Positions 36,460 to 45,810 of a stretch of 64,000 bases of DNA are shown here, piece after piece. Where the stretch lies: positions 62,001 to 126,000 of the forward strand of contig JANYLM010000130.1 in assembly GCA_025357835.1 (NCBI GenBank), read 5' to 3'. The stretch's first letter is position 1; each line of letters opens with the position of its first letter. The position numbers and the translations under genes were made by a program. The notes beneath the pieces were generated by a model that made no database searches, was not told where the DNA came from, and was given only the letters and a program-made list of their open reading frames with translations. The DNA comes from Gammaproteobacteria bacterium. GTDB taxonomy: Bacteria; Pseudomonadota; Gammaproteobacteria; Steroidobacterales; Steroidobacteraceae.

Positions 36460-38166
36460 ATGCCTCCGATCAGTGGACCATCCCGCTTGAGTTACGTGTC
36501 GGGCCCGAGTGAACGGCCGCTGCTCTATCGTACGGTGGACGGAGTTCTCAAGGCGGCCGCCGCCGAGACGCCGGATCGCGCGGCGCTGGTGGTGCCGTTT
36601 CAGTCGCGGCGGTTCACCTTCGCCGAATTCGATGGCGAGGTCGAGCGGGTCGCGCGCGGCATGGTCGCTTGTGGACTGAAGCCCGGCGAACGCATCGGCA
36701 TCTGGGCGCCGAATTGCGCCGAGTGGGTATTGACGATGTTCGGGGCTGCGCGCGCCGGCCTGGTACTGGTGAACATCAATCCCGCCTACCGCCTCACTGA
36801 GCTTGAGTTCGCGCTGCGCCTGGTCGGCTGCCGTGCGCTGGTGTTCGCACCGCGCTTCAAGACCAGCGACTACGCGGCCATGCTGAACTCCTTAATTCCC
36901 GAACTGGCCATGGCCGCCCCCGGCCGGCTGGTATGCGCGGCCTTTCCGCAGCTTCGCTTGCTGGTGCAATTAGGCACGGAGGTCTTGGCCGGCACCCTAT
37001 CCTTCGATGACCTAATGGCCTCAGGGCACGATCTCGGCGCGGAGGCACTGGCGTCCATCGAGGAGTCGCTGGATGCGGACCAAGTTTTCAACATCCAGTT
37101 CACCAGCGGCACGACCGGCACGCCAAAGGGCGCGACCCTGACCCACTTCAATATTGTGAACAATGGATTCTTTGTCGGCGAGGGCATGCGGCTCACCGCG
37201 GATGACCGCGTCTGCATTCCGGTGCCTCTATATCACTGCTTCGGCATGGTGCTTGGAGTTCTGGCGGCCATGACGCATGGTGCGGCGAGCGTGCTGCCCA
37301 GCGATGGCTTCGAGCCGGTGGCGGTGCTCGAGACGGTGGCGAGGGAGCGATGTACGGCGCTGCACGGGGTGCCGACTATGTTCATCGCTGAATTGGAACA
37401 TCCTCGCTTCGGCGAGTTCGATCTGTCGTCGCTGCGAACCGGGATCATGGCGGGATCGCCCTGTCCGATCGCCGTCATGCGCAGGGTGGTCGCCGAGATG
37501 CACATGCCCGAGGTGACCATCGCCTATGGCATGACTGAGACTAGTCCCGTGAGCTTTCAGAGCCAGCCCGACGATCCCCTCGACCTGCGGGTCAGCACCG
37601 TCGGTAGAGTGCATCCGCATGTGCAGGTGAAGATCATCGACACGGACGGAAGGGTCACGCCGCGCGGCACGTCCGGCGAATTGCTGACTCGCGGCTACAG
37701 CGTAATGCGCGGCTACTGGGACGATGCCCAGCGTACGGGCGATGCCATCGACGCAGGCGGCTGGATGCACAGCGGCGATCTGGCAGTGATCGATGAGCAC
37801 GGTTACTGCAACATCGTCGGCCGCGTCAAGGATATGATCATCCGCGGCGGCGAGAACGTCTATCCGCGGGAGATCGAGGAATTTCTCTACAGGCATCCGG
37901 CGGTGCTCGACATCGCCGTGGTCGGTGTCCCGGATGCCAAGTTCGGCGAGGCCGTGTGCGCCTGCATCCGGCTGCGCGGCGGAATGACCGCGACCGAGGC
38001 GCAAATCCAGGAGTTCTGCCGTGGGCAAATTGCGCACTACAAGGTGCCCCGCTACGTGCGCTTCGTGGATAGCTTCCCCCTGACTATCAGCGGCAAGGTT
38101 CAGAAATACTTGCTCCGTGAGCACCTGCGTGCCGAGCTCAATCTCACCGAGGAAGAGCACGCATGA
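36460..38166 (+). CDS. AMP-forming acyl-CoA synthetase in the amine operon
   Basis: A 568-residue ligase of the FadD-like class. [23 protein letters not shown] is the P-loop, [15 protein letters not shown] the A5 motif, [42 protein letters not shown] the hinge, and [17 protein letters not shown] the C-terminal catalytic Lys. It would activate the acid made by the operon's aldehyde dehydrogenase, feeding beta-oxidation or a related path. It lies 22 bases after the receptor gene and about 50 bases before the qhpG-like gene. A second, distinct ligase is at 27382-29094. Confidence 0.94.
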   Translation: MPPISGPSRLSYVSGPSERPLLYRTVDGVLKAAAAETPDRAALVVPFQSRRFTFAEFDGEVERVARGMVACGLKPGERIGIWAPNCAEWVLTMFGAARAGLVLVNINPAYRLTELEFALRLVGCRALVFAPRFKTSDYAAMLNSLIPELAMAAPGRLVCAAFPQLRLLVQLGTEVLAGTLSFDDLMASGHDLGAEALASIEESLDADQVFNIQFTSGTTGTPKGATLTHFNIVNNGFFVGEGMRLTADDRVCIPVPLYHCFGMVLGVLAAMTHGAASVLPSDGFEPVAVLETVARERCTALHGVPTMFIAELEHPRFGEFDLSSLRTGIMAGSPCPIAVMRRVVAEMHMPEVTIAYGMTETSPVSFQSQPDDPLDLRVSTVGRVHPHVQVKIIDTDGRVTPRGTSGELLTRGYSVMRGYWDDAQRTGDAIDAGGWMHSGDLAVIDEHGYCNIVGRVKDMIIRGGENVYPREIEEFLYRHPAVLDIAVVGVPDAKFGEAVCACIRLRGGMTATEAQIQEFCRGQIAHYKVPRYVRFVDSFPLTISGKVQKYLLREHLRAELNLTEEEHA

Positions 38167-38220
38167 AGCGTGACCTCGCTACCGAGGGCTGCGCGTGATG
38201 CACGGGTCCGCCGCCGAGGT

Positions 38221-39639
38221 ATGGTGCGCGTGATGCACGACATCATTGTCTGCGGCGCCGGGCCGGCGGGCAGCGTGGTGGCGCAGCGCTTGGCGGCGGC
38301 AGGCGCGCGAGTCGTGTTGGTCGGGATGGCATCGCGCGCGGGCTGGGAGGGGTTGTCCGCGCGCGCTCTCTCTCTGCTGGCTGACGAGGGCCTGGATCAG
38401 GACACCGACCTCGTCGCCGGGCCGTATTCTCGGCGAGGCATATGGGCTGATGGCCGTTCCATTGAAGGAACTGAATGGCTGGTCGAGCGCTCTGCACTGG
38501 CCGAAGCAGCGTGCGCGCGCGCGCGATCGGCGGGCGCCGATTATCGGTTGGATGGGATGACGAGCGCGAAGCGCGCCGTCGATCACTGGCGTGTGTCGCT
38601 GCGCAGCGGCCATGCGCTCGAGGCGCCGATACTCGTCGACGCCCGCGGCCGGCGTGGTGCGCAGCGTCGCGGGCCGTTGTTGCTGGCCTACGGGCAGCGC
38701 TTTCGCAAGTGGATGCAAGGCTCATCGGGAACGGGCATCGCTGCGACCGATGACGGCTGGTGCTGGTGGGCCGAGCGAGGGCCCGAACTTTGGGTCCAGG
38801 TGATTGGGCGGCCACGCTCAGGACATCCCTCAGCGTGGATCGCGGCGGCCGCGGCGCAAGTACCGGCGCTAGCCCGAGCACTCGACGGCGCCTCGATCGA
38901 TGGCGATCCGGTGGCGAGGCCCGCCCATGCGCGGCTGGGGATGAGGAGTCAGGACCCAACGCTGTGGCGTGTGGGGGATGCGGCGTTCGCGCAGGATCCG
39001 CTGTCCGGCCAGGGCGTGTACGAAGCCGTGCGCGGCGCACGCCTGACGGCCACCGCAATTCAGTCGGTCATCGATGGCGGGGACGCCGTGCCGGCGCATC
39101 GCTTCATTACCGAACGCCATGAGGAGACCTGGCGGGGCGGCGTGCGAGTGGCCGCAGGCTTCTATCGCGAGAACGGCGGCCGCGGTGCGTTTTGGATTGA
39201 AACCGCTGCCGCATACGAGGCGCTGCTGCGAGGGGCCGTGGAGCGCGCGACAGGTGCAGATGTCGCCGCGGACGCCGAGGCGGCGAGGCATGTCGAGGCG
39301 GCGCAGGGAGCCGAGGTAGCAGACGGCGCCGAGGTGGTGCAGGACGTTGCGATCGCGAAGAGCGTGGTTGCCATTTGCATTGAGCGCCGTCCAGTACTTG
39401 ACCAGGGCCGCATACTGGAGCGCGACGTCTTCGTCACGGCCGAGAATCCGCGAGGTGTGTGGCATGTCGGCGGCGTACCGCTGGTTGCACTGAAGAGGTA
39501 TTTAGAGACGGCCGAGCGCGCGACGATTGCCGGCGCGGCCGTGGCCTTCGACCGTCCGCGTGCCGCGGTGGCGTCGGCAATTCATTGGCTGCAGAAAACC
39601 TACGCCGTGCCAGGGCAGGTCCCGCCGCGCTCACCTTAG
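38221..39639 (+). CDS. qhpG: FAD-dependent monooxygenase, QhpG-like
   Basis: About 472 residues. The N-terminal FAD-binding IIVCGAGPAGSVVAQRLAAAGARVVLVG and a later VGDAAFAQDPLSGQGVYEAVRGA loop mark a group A flavin monooxygenase. Within quinohemoprotein amine dehydrogenase loci this flavoprotein (QhpG) is known to hydroxylate the gamma-subunit tryptophan on the way to cysteine tryptophylquinone. The gene abuts qhpA (12 bases), whose ribosome site AGGAGG overlaps its stop. Start uncertain: ATG 38221, GTG 38230 and ATG 38233 are in frame and equally plausible. An Ala/Glu/Asp-rich insert of about 35 residues (39258-39358) looks like a low-complexity expansion absent from typical family members. 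Confidence 0.82.
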   Translation: MVRVMHDIIVCGAGPAGSVVAQRLAAAGARVVLVGMASRAGWEGLSARALSLLADEGLDQDTDLVAGPYSRRGIWADGRSIEGTEWLVERSALAEAACARARSAGADYRLDGMTSAKRAVDHWRVSLRSGHALEAPILVDARGRRGAQRRGPLLLAYGQRFRKWMQGSSGTGIAATDDGWCWWAERGPELWVQVIGRPRSGHPSAWIAAAAAQVPALARALDGASIDGDPVARPAHARLGMRSQDPTLWRVGDAAFAQDPLSGQGVYEAVRGARLTATAIQSVIDGGDAVPAHRFITERHEETWRGGVRVAAGFYRENGGRGAFWIETAAAYEALLRGAVERATGADVAADAEAARHVEAAQGAEVADGAEVVQDVAIAKSVVAICIERRPVLDQGRILERDVFVTAENPRGVWHVGGVPLVALKRYLETAERATIAGAAVAFDRPRAAVASAIHWLQKTYAVPGQVPPRSP

Positions 39640-39651
39640 GAGGTTAAATCC

Positions 39652-41235
39652 GTGTCGATCGGTTTCGTGAAGAATTGGACATTGGTAGCGGGCGCGCTGC
39701 TGCTGGGGATGGGTTGTCATTCGACGGCGCAGGCCGCAGCGCACGCGTCGGGTGAGAATCTGATGCGTGCCTACTGCAGCGGCTGTCACCAGGAGCACGC
39801 CGGCGGGTTGGAGCGCATCTCTGCCATACGCAAGACGCCGGAAGGCTGGATTATGACTCTGGTTCGCATGCGTCAGGTGCATGGCCTGGTCCTTGGCGAG
39901 GAGGTGCGCGATTCCATCGTTCGTTATCTTGCAGATACTCAAGGGCTCGCGCCGGCGGAGTCCGCCGCCGGACGCTTCGCGCTCGAACGGCGGCCCAATG
40001 CAAAGGACGTCGATCTCGGCCCGGATATCGGCGTGATGTGCGGGCGCTGCCACTCGCTGGCGCGCGTTTCTCTGCAACGCCGCGATGCGGACGAATGGCG
40101 GAAACTTGCGGCCACGCATGTCGGGCAGTGGACTTCCATCGAATATTCCGCGTCCGGGCGAGACCGGCCGTGGTGGCAGATCGCCAGTGGCCCGCAGCCT
40201 GATAAGCTCGGCTCGATGTTCCCGTTCTCCTCCACGGCGTGGAGAGACTGGCAGGCGCGGCCCGCTCGCGACTTGAGCGGCGCTTGGGTGGTGGTCGGCC
40301 GTGTGCCCGGCGGGAAGGATTTCTACGGAACGGCGCGCATCGATCGCGAAGCCGGCGGCGACTACCAGGCACACTATAAATTGGCGGATATCGCCGGCTT
40401 CGAATTTGCCGGCGACTCCAAGGCCATAGTCTATACGGGCTATGAATGGCGCGGCAGTGCGCAGGTCGGCGACCGTGCATTGCGCGAGGTCTATGCCGTA
40501 TCGGAGGACGGCAACCGCATCACGGGGCGGTGGTTCGATGCCGATCATGCCGAGGAGGGCGGCGAATGGATCGCGATTCGCGAGACCGGCCCCGCCGAAG
40601 TTCTGGCCGTGTTCCCGCAATCTCTGCGCGCCGGGTCCACCGCGACCGTGACCCTCGTGGGCAATGGCCTGGGCGCGGCGGCAGCTTCGCCCCTGTCCTT
40701 CGGCGCCGCGACGGTCGCCACCCATGTACAACGCGAGGCGCATCGGATTCGCGCGCTGGTGAAAGTAGCGCCGGATGCGGCGCCCGGACTGCGTACGGTG
40801 TCGGCAGGCGGCGCGTTAGGTAGGCTCGTCGTCTACACCCAAATCGATCAGATCGACGTGGTGCCGGGCTACGCCATCGCGCGTGTCGGTGGCGGCCGGA
40901 TCGATCCCGTGACGGCGCAGTTCGAGGCGATTGCCTCCACGCGGCTGCCGGGCGGTGAGTTGCTGGGCCTCGGTCCGGTGGAGGCCGAATGGACCACCAG
41001 CGCTTTCGACGCCGAGGCGAAGCGCACCGAGGACGAAAAGTTTGCGGGGCACTTTGATAAGCGCGGTCGCTTCCTGCCGAGTCCGGCGGGCCCGAATCCG
41101 GCGCGCGAATTTTCCGGCGACAATGTCGGCAATCTCACGGTGCTCGCGCATGCACCGGACGGCAAGCACACGGTGGAGGGCCGCGGCCATCTCGTGGTGA
41201 CCGTGCAGCGCTGGATCACCCCACCGATTTACTGA
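39652..41235 (+). CDS. qhpA: quinohemoprotein amine dehydrogenase alpha subunit (diheme)
   Basis: A 527-residue periplasmic subunit starting at GTG, eight bases after a strong AGGAGG. A signal peptide is followed by two heme c sites, CSGCH at 42-46 and CGRCH at 130-134, in the N-terminal diheme cytochrome domain. The remaining about 370 residues are the beta-sandwich domains typical of the alpha subunit (FPQSLRAGSTATVTLVGNGLG; VEGRGHLVVTVQRW). It receives electrons from the CTQ cofactor of the gamma subunit and hands them to a soluble carrier. It is six bases before qhpD. The length is what is expected for the family. Confidence 0.94.
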   Translation: MSIGFVKNWTLVAGALLLGMGCHSTAQAAAHASGENLMRAYCSGCHQEHAGGLERISAIRKTPEGWIMTLVRMRQVHGLVLGEEVRDSIVRYLADTQGLAPAESAAGRFALERRPNAKDVDLGPDIGVMCGRCHSLARVSLQRRDADEWRKLAATHVGQWTSIEYSASGRDRPWWQIASGPQPDKLGSMFPFSSTAWRDWQARPARDLSGAWVVVGRVPGGKDFYGTARIDREAGGDYQAHYKLADIAGFEFAGDSKAIVYTGYEWRGSAQVGDRALREVYAVSEDGNRITGRWFDADHAEEGGEWIAIRETGPAEVLAVFPQSLRAGSTATVTLVGNGLGAAAASPLSFGAATVATHVQREAHRIRALVKVAPDAAPGLRTVSAGGALGRLVVYTQIDQIDVVPGYAIARVGGGRIDPVTAQFEAIASTRLPGGELLGLGPVEAEWTTSAFDAEAKRTEDEKFAGHFDKRGRFLPSPAGPNPAREFSGDNVGNLTVLAHAPDGKHTVEGRGHLVVTVQRWITPPIY

Positions 41236-41241
41236 GGTCCT

Positions 41242-42687
41242 ATGTACGAGACAACCGAAAGACTCGAGTGGAATTCCTGGAATGGGCATCTGGTGCGCAC
41301 GGATGCGGACGTCTATCTCTTGCATGTCCCGACGACCGCGGTGTTCGGCGTCGATGACCTCGGCCTCTCGGTCATCGAGCACTGTAGCGCGGTCGGGGGC
41401 CGCAGCGTCGATGAGCTGGTCGCCCTGCTCGCCGGCCGCTATCCACCCAGTCGAGTGCGCGGATTCACCGCCGAGCTGCGCAAGCTTGAAATGCTGCAGC
41501 CCTCCGGCAGCCTCAAGCCCATCAATCCCAGCAGCGTCAAAGTGAGTTCCTATCCGCTTAGCACCTTGGTGTTGAACGTCAACACCGGCTGCAATCTATC
41601 CTGTACGTACTGCTACAAGGAGGACCTAGCCAAGCCGGCCGATGGCCGCAAGATGGATTTCGTGACCGCGGCTCGCAGCGTCGACCTACTGCTCAAGGCC
41701 GGTGCGGCGCGCGAGCGCGTCAACATTGTGTTCTTCGGCGGTGAGCCGCTCAGCAATACAGCGCTGATCAAGCAGGTTGTGGGCTATGCCGAAGTGGCGG
41801 CCGATCGCGCTGGGAAGCACATGGATTTCTCGATGACGACGAATGCGACGCTGCTGACGCCCGCTCTGATCGACTACTTCGACGCGCACCGGTTCGGCAT
41901 CTCCATTTCCATCGACGGTCCCAAGGACATACATGACCGCCACCGCAAGAGTGTCGGTGGGCGCGGAACCTACGAAGTAGTCGCACGCAAGGTGCGAGTG
42001 CTGCTGGAGCGCTATCGGTCGCGGCCGGTGGGGGCGCGCGTGACTCTGGGCGGCGGCACCACGGAGGTGGAGGCCATTCACGCGCACCTGAAGGGCGAGA
42101 TCGGCTTTCACGAAGTGGGCTATGCGCCGGTGACGGCCGCGGCCGAGGCGAGCCACGCGCTATCCGATGAGGAACTCAAGGAGGTGCATCGCGCCTTCGA
42201 GCGCCTCGGTGAGGATTATCGGCGCGCGGCTCTGCGCGGCGAGAGCAACGGCTTTTCCAATATGCACCAGCTCATGACGGATCTGCACGAGGGACGGCGC
42301 AAGTCCCTGCCCTGCGGCGCCGGCGTCGGGCTTCTGGCGGTGGATGGCGACGGCGATCTGAACCTCTGTCATCGCTTCACGGGCTCGGACCTGCCGACCT
42401 TCGGCAATGTGACTTCCGGCATCGATGCCGAGCGCCTCGGCGCCTTCATCGACAAGGCGATGGACCGCGAAGGCACCCACTGCAAAACCTGCCGAATTCG
42501 CAATCTCTGCGCGGGGGGCTGTTATCACGAATCGTATGCGCGCTTCGGCGACGCGCACCATCGCACCTACCACTACTGCAATCTACTGCGGAGCTGGGTC
42601 GACTTCGGCGTGCGTGTGTACGCCGATATCCAGCGCCATAACCCAAGTTTTTTTACCCGCCACCTTGCACAGCGGAGTGCCGCATGA
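41242..42687 (+). CDS. qhpD: radical SAM thioether-forming enzyme QhpD
   Basis: A 481-residue radical SAM/SPASM maturase. The SAM [4Fe-4S] cluster site is CNLSCTYC (Cys117, 121, 124). The C-terminal SPASM region contains [22 protein letters not shown] and [21 protein letters not shown] for auxiliary clusters. In the characterised system this enzyme makes three Cys-to-Asp/Glu thioether bonds in the gamma-subunit precursor before export. The N-terminal ~100 residues form the peptide-recognition domain. It overlaps qhpC by 4 bases (ATGA), so enzyme and substrate peptide are translationally coupled. Confidence 0.95.
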   Translation: MYETTERLEWNSWNGHLVRTDADVYLLHVPTTAVFGVDDLGLSVIEHCSAVGGRSVDELVALLAGRYPPSRVRGFTAELRKLEMLQPSGSLKPINPSSVKVSSYPLSTLVLNVNTGCNLSCTYCYKEDLAKPADGRKMDFVTAARSVDLLLKAGAARERVNIVFFGGEPLSNTALIKQVVGYAEVAADRAGKHMDFSMTTNATLLTPALIDYFDAHRFGISISIDGPKDIHDRHRKSVGGRGTYEVVARKVRVLLERYRSRPVGARVTLGGGTTEVEAIHAHLKGEIGFHEVGYAPVTAAAEASHALSDEELKEVHRAFERLGEDYRRAALRGESNGFSNMHQLMTDLHEGRRKSLPCGAGVGLLAVDGDGDLNLCHRFTGSDLPTFGNVTSGIDAERLGAFIDKAMDREGTHCKTCRIRNLCAGGCYHESYARFGDAHHRTYHYCNLLRSWVDFGVRVYADIQRHNPSFFTRHLAQRSAA

Positions 42688-43004
42688 GCGAACTGAAACC
42701 TACCAATCACAAGGCCGAGCTGCTGCTCGACGCCGTTGCCGAAGGTCATGTGGCCGAAGTGCTGGCCATGGAGAGCGTCGCCGGCTGTTCGACCACCTTC
42801 GACCCGGGCTGGGAAGTAGATCCATTCGGCGGCGTCGCCTCGCTGTGCCAGCCCATGGAGGCGGATCTGTACGGCTGTTCCGATCCTTGCTGGTGGCCGG
42901 CGCAGGTGCCGGACACGATGAGCACCTATCCGGGCTGGGATGCGGGAAAACCATCGGCTCCAGGCGACTGGCGCGATCTCGATTCAGTGTTCCCGAAAAA
43001 ATGA
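42684..43004 (+). CDS. qhpC: quinohemoprotein amine dehydrogenase gamma subunit precursor
   Basis: A 106-residue precursor carrying the catalytic cofactor. Taking a 28-residue leader, as in Paracoccus, every known modified residue lines up. Cys35/Glu44, Cys55/Asp61 and Cys69/Asp77 form the three thioether pairs (mature 7-16, 27-33, 41-49). Cys65 and Trp71 (mature 37 and 43) form cysteine tryptophylquinone. The leader ([28 protein letters not shown]) has no Sec signal, consistent with export by a dedicated ABC transporter. It overlaps qhpD by 4 bases. Crosslinked in the cytosol, then exported and cleaved, it becomes the amine-oxidising subunit in the periplasm. Confidence 0.95.
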   Translation: MSELKPTNHKAELLLDAVAEGHVAEVLAMESVAGCSTTFDPGWEVDPFGGVASLCQPMEADLYGCSDPCWWPAQVPDTMSTYPGWDAGKPSAPGDWRDLDSVFPKK

Positions 43005-43018
43005 GCAGGAGAGTGAGG

Positions 43019-44134
43019 ATGTCATTGGTACGGTCACTAGGCGCCCGTCCGGCGTGTGTCGCGATCGCGCTGTCGCTTGGCCTGCTCTGCAACGCGGCCG
43101 CCGCCCGCCCCCTCGCTGCCGCGGGGGACTTGCTCGTTACCGGCGCCAAGCCGGATCGGCTATTCGTTATCGATGCAGCGACGCGCACGGTGCGCGCCGA
43201 GCATCGCGTTGCCGGCGCCAATGGCCAGATCTTCACCATCGTCATATCGCCCGATCAACGCATCGCCTATCTGCTCGTCGACCGCATGGAGAGGATTCTG
43301 GGCATCGATCTGGCCAGTGGGCGAGAGGTGTTCCGCGCGGACCTGTCCGCCTCCGATGAGCGCGTCAAAGACTTCTTCGCGCTCACCGTCACGCCCGACG
43401 GCAGGGAATTGGTAGTGTACGAGCTGCCTACCCAGCTCAAGCCCAGTGAATACATCGTCGAGGAACCTCGCTTCGCCGTGTACCGCACCGACGCGGGCCT
43501 GGCAGCGAAGCCCGTGCGCAGCTATCCAGCGCCTCGCCGCGTGCACTTGATGCTCATGCGGCCGAACGGGCTGAGCTTCTATGCCGTGGGATTCGACTTA
43601 TATGAATACGACGTCAAGACCGGCAAGCTGCTGGGGACGCGCGGTATTCAAAAGTGGGCGCTGGCTGATCATTCCCAGCCCGACCTACTCGCGTTCTGGC
43701 CCGTGACCGAGCCGACGGGGGTGTTTACTAGCCCCGTCTATTCGGAAATCAAGAAGAGTGACGGCAACGTTCCGATGACGGCATTGATGTCGCTGAATCT
43801 CAAGTCCGGGGCTCTTTCCTACGCGGACTTCGAGCCCCTGTCCGCGCTGATCTTTTCGACCGTGCTGAGTCCCGACAAGAAGCATGCGTACGGCGTCTAC
43901 ACCACGCTGACGAGCATCGACGTCGAGGGCCACCGGCTCGAGAAGCGGGTGCCGCTGGATCACACCTTCTACGCCGTGAACGTGGCATCGGACGGGCGTG
44001 AGATCTATATCGGCGGCGCGAACTGCGACGTGGGGTTCTACGATGCATCCAGTCTCGAGAAGCGGGCGATTCTGAAACTTCCCGGCTGCAGCGATCAGAC
44101 GCTGTCCACCCTGCGTGTCATCCACGATAGGTAA
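43019..44134 (+). CDS. qhpB: quinohemoprotein amine dehydrogenase beta subunit
   Basis: A 371-residue seven-bladed propeller with a signal peptide (ACVAIALSLGLLCNAAAA). Repeated blade motifs such as DRLFVIDAATRTVRAEHRV, VISPDQRIAYLLVD and ILGIDLASGREVFRADL are typical. I start it at the ATG at 43019, which follows AGGAG at a good distance; another ATG at 43001 overlaps the qhpC stop. The open frame runs much further 5' only because it is open inside qhpD and qhpC. The subunit surrounds the gamma subunit and forms the substrate cavity. It overlaps the ABC transporter gene by 20 bases. Confidence 0.93.
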   Translation: MSLVRSLGARPACVAIALSLGLLCNAAAARPLAAAGDLLVTGAKPDRLFVIDAATRTVRAEHRVAGANGQIFTIVISPDQRIAYLLVDRMERILGIDLASGREVFRADLSASDERVKDFFALTVTPDGRELVVYELPTQLKPSEYIVEEPRFAVYRTDAGLAAKPVRSYPAPRRVHLMLMRPNGLSFYAVGFDLYEYDVKTGKLLGTRGIQKWALADHSQPDLLAFWPVTEPTGVFTSPVYSEIKKSDGNVPMTALMSLNLKSGALSYADFEPLSALIFSTVLSPDKKHAYGVYTTLTSIDVEGHRLEKRVPLDHTFYAVNVASDGREIYIGGANCDVGFYDASSLEKRAILKLPGCSDQTLSTLRVIHDR

Positions 44135-45806
44135 GGCATCCGGCATCAGGCGGCTGTTGTGGCCGCATTTGAAGCCACAGCTCGGTACGCTGATCTTGGC
44201 GCTGCTGCTGGGGCTGTTGATTGCCGCCATGTCGGCGGCCCAACCCCTGCTGACGCGGGTGGTCATCGATCAGGGCCTCATCGGCCGGCAGTTTCCCCGA
44301 CTGGTCGGCGCCTGCCTCGGCATGCTGGGACTGGGGGTGGCGGGGTTCGCACTCGGCGGGTTGCATCGTGTCATTTACGTGCGCGCCTCGGGACAGACAT
44401 TATTTTCGCTGCGCGGTGCGGTCTATGCCCACCTACTGAAGGTCTCGCCGCGACGCCTGGCGCGGGTTCCGGTCGGCGACCTAGTCAGCCGCCTCGATGG
44501 CGATATCGCGGAAGTGCAGCGCTTCGGCACCGACGCGGCAGCCTCCTTCGTCAGCAGTCTGCTGACCCTGGTCATCGTCGGCGCAGTCATGCTGGGGCTT
44601 TCGTGGCGCTTGACCTTGCTGGTCGCCGCGCTGCTGCCGCTGCAGCTGTTGGTGCGCCAGTATGCGCGGCCGCGCATCGAGGCAAGCACGCGCGCGCTGC
44701 GTGAGGCGGCGAGCGCTTTAAGCGGATTTCTGGTGGAGACTCTATCAGGCGCGCGCCATGTTCAGGCGGCCGCTGCCGAGCAGCTGGAGAGGCAAAGACT
44801 TGATGTCTTAGGGGCAACCTACCTGGATCGTGTCCGCCGACAGCAGCTCGTCGGCTATGCGACGGGGTCCTTCGCGGGATTTCTGGGGCATCTCGCGACG
44901 GCTGCGGCCTTCGTGCTGGGCGGTTGGTATGTGCTGCAGGGGCGCCTTAGCGTCGGTACTCTCGTTGCATTCGTCGCCTACCTGGGCCGCAGTTCCGGGT
45001 CCGCGGCTTCCATCGCGGCGCTCTACACTGGGTATCAGCGTGCGCGGGTGAGCCTGGAACGCGTGGAGGAGTTGCTCGATCTGCCCAGCGTGGGCGAGTC
45101 TCCCGACGCTGTGGCGGTGCCCACCGCGGCTCGCGGTGCACTGCGCTTCGAGTCGGTCAGCGTCGGTGCGGATGTGGATGGCAGGCCTGTGCTCGATGCC
45201 ATCACCGTAGACATACCGGCCGGCAGCAAGGTGGTACTGCGAGGCGCGTCCGGCGCGGGCAAATCCACCCTGGCCGATTTACTGCGCCGCTTCGTCGAAC
45301 CGGATTCGGGACGGATTTTGTTGGACGGGCGGCCGCTCGATGAATTCAAGCTGGCCGATCTGCGTCGGCGCATCGTCGTCGTCGAGCATTCTCCCGTGTT
45401 GTTCCGCGGCACCATTTTGGACAATCTGCGCTACGGGCATCCGCAGGTGGACGAGGCCAGCTTGCTCGAGGCTGCGCGCCAGGCCTTGGTGGATGAGTTC
45501 GTCAGCGCTCTGCCGCAGGGTTATGCCACTCAGGTCGGTGAGGGCGGCTCGGGTCTGTCCACCGGCCAGCGGCAGCGCATCGCGATTGCGCGTGCCGCGC
45601 TTGCACGGCCGCTGATCGTCATCCTGGATGAAGCCACAAGCGGTCTCGATGTCGACGCGACCCGCGCCGTGCATCGTTCACTCGACTCGGTCTTTCCCGA
45701 TCGGACCCGACTGGTGATCACGCACCGCGCGGGCGATATCGAGGGCTCGGATGTTTGCTGGCAACTCGAGGCCGGCAGACTGCGCCCCGCGCTCCTGGTG
45801 GGTTGA
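44115..45806 (+). CDS. qhpF: ABC transporter (QhpF-like), exporter of the gamma subunit
   Basis: A 563-residue half-transporter: six membrane spans in the first ~320 residues, then an ATPase. Walker A is GASGAGKST near 377-385, the signature LSTGQ near 481-485, and Walker B VILDEATSGLD near 502-512. It starts at GTG inside the end of qhpB. In qhp loci this transporter exports the modified gamma subunit, which lacks a Sec signal. It is four bases before the protease gene, matching the expected coupling of export and leader removal. It works as a homodimer in the inner membrane. Confidence 0.9.
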   Translation: MSSTIGKASGIRRLLWPHLKPQLGTLILALLLGLLIAAMSAAQPLLTRVVIDQGLIGRQFPRLVGACLGMLGLGVAGFALGGLHRVIYVRASGQTLFSLRGAVYAHLLKVSPRRLARVPVGDLVSRLDGDIAEVQRFGTDAAASFVSSLLTLVIVGAVMLGLSWRLTLLVAALLPLQLLVRQYARPRIEASTRALREAASALSGFLVETLSGARHVQAAAAEQLERQRLDVLGATYLDRVRRQQLVGYATGSFAGFLGHLATAAAFVLGGWYVLQGRLSVGTLVAFVAYLGRSSGSAASIAALYTGYQRARVSLERVEELLDLPSVGESPDAVAVPTAARGALRFESVSVGADVDGRPVLDAITVDIPAGSKVVLRGASGAGKSTLADLLRRFVEPDSGRILLDGRPLDEFKLADLRRRIVVVEHSPVLFRGTILDNLRYGHPQVDEASLLEAARQALVDEFVSALPQGYATQVGEGGSGLSTGQRQRIAIARAALARPLIVILDEATSGLDVDATRAVHRSLDSVFPDRTRLVITHRAGDIEGSDVCWQLEAGRLRPALLVG

Positions 45807-45810
45807 TGGC

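Noticed and set aside
42425..43018. Long 5' extension of the qhpB frame
   Set aside because: It is only an open frame through qhpD and qhpC; the signal peptide and ribosome site place the start at 43019.
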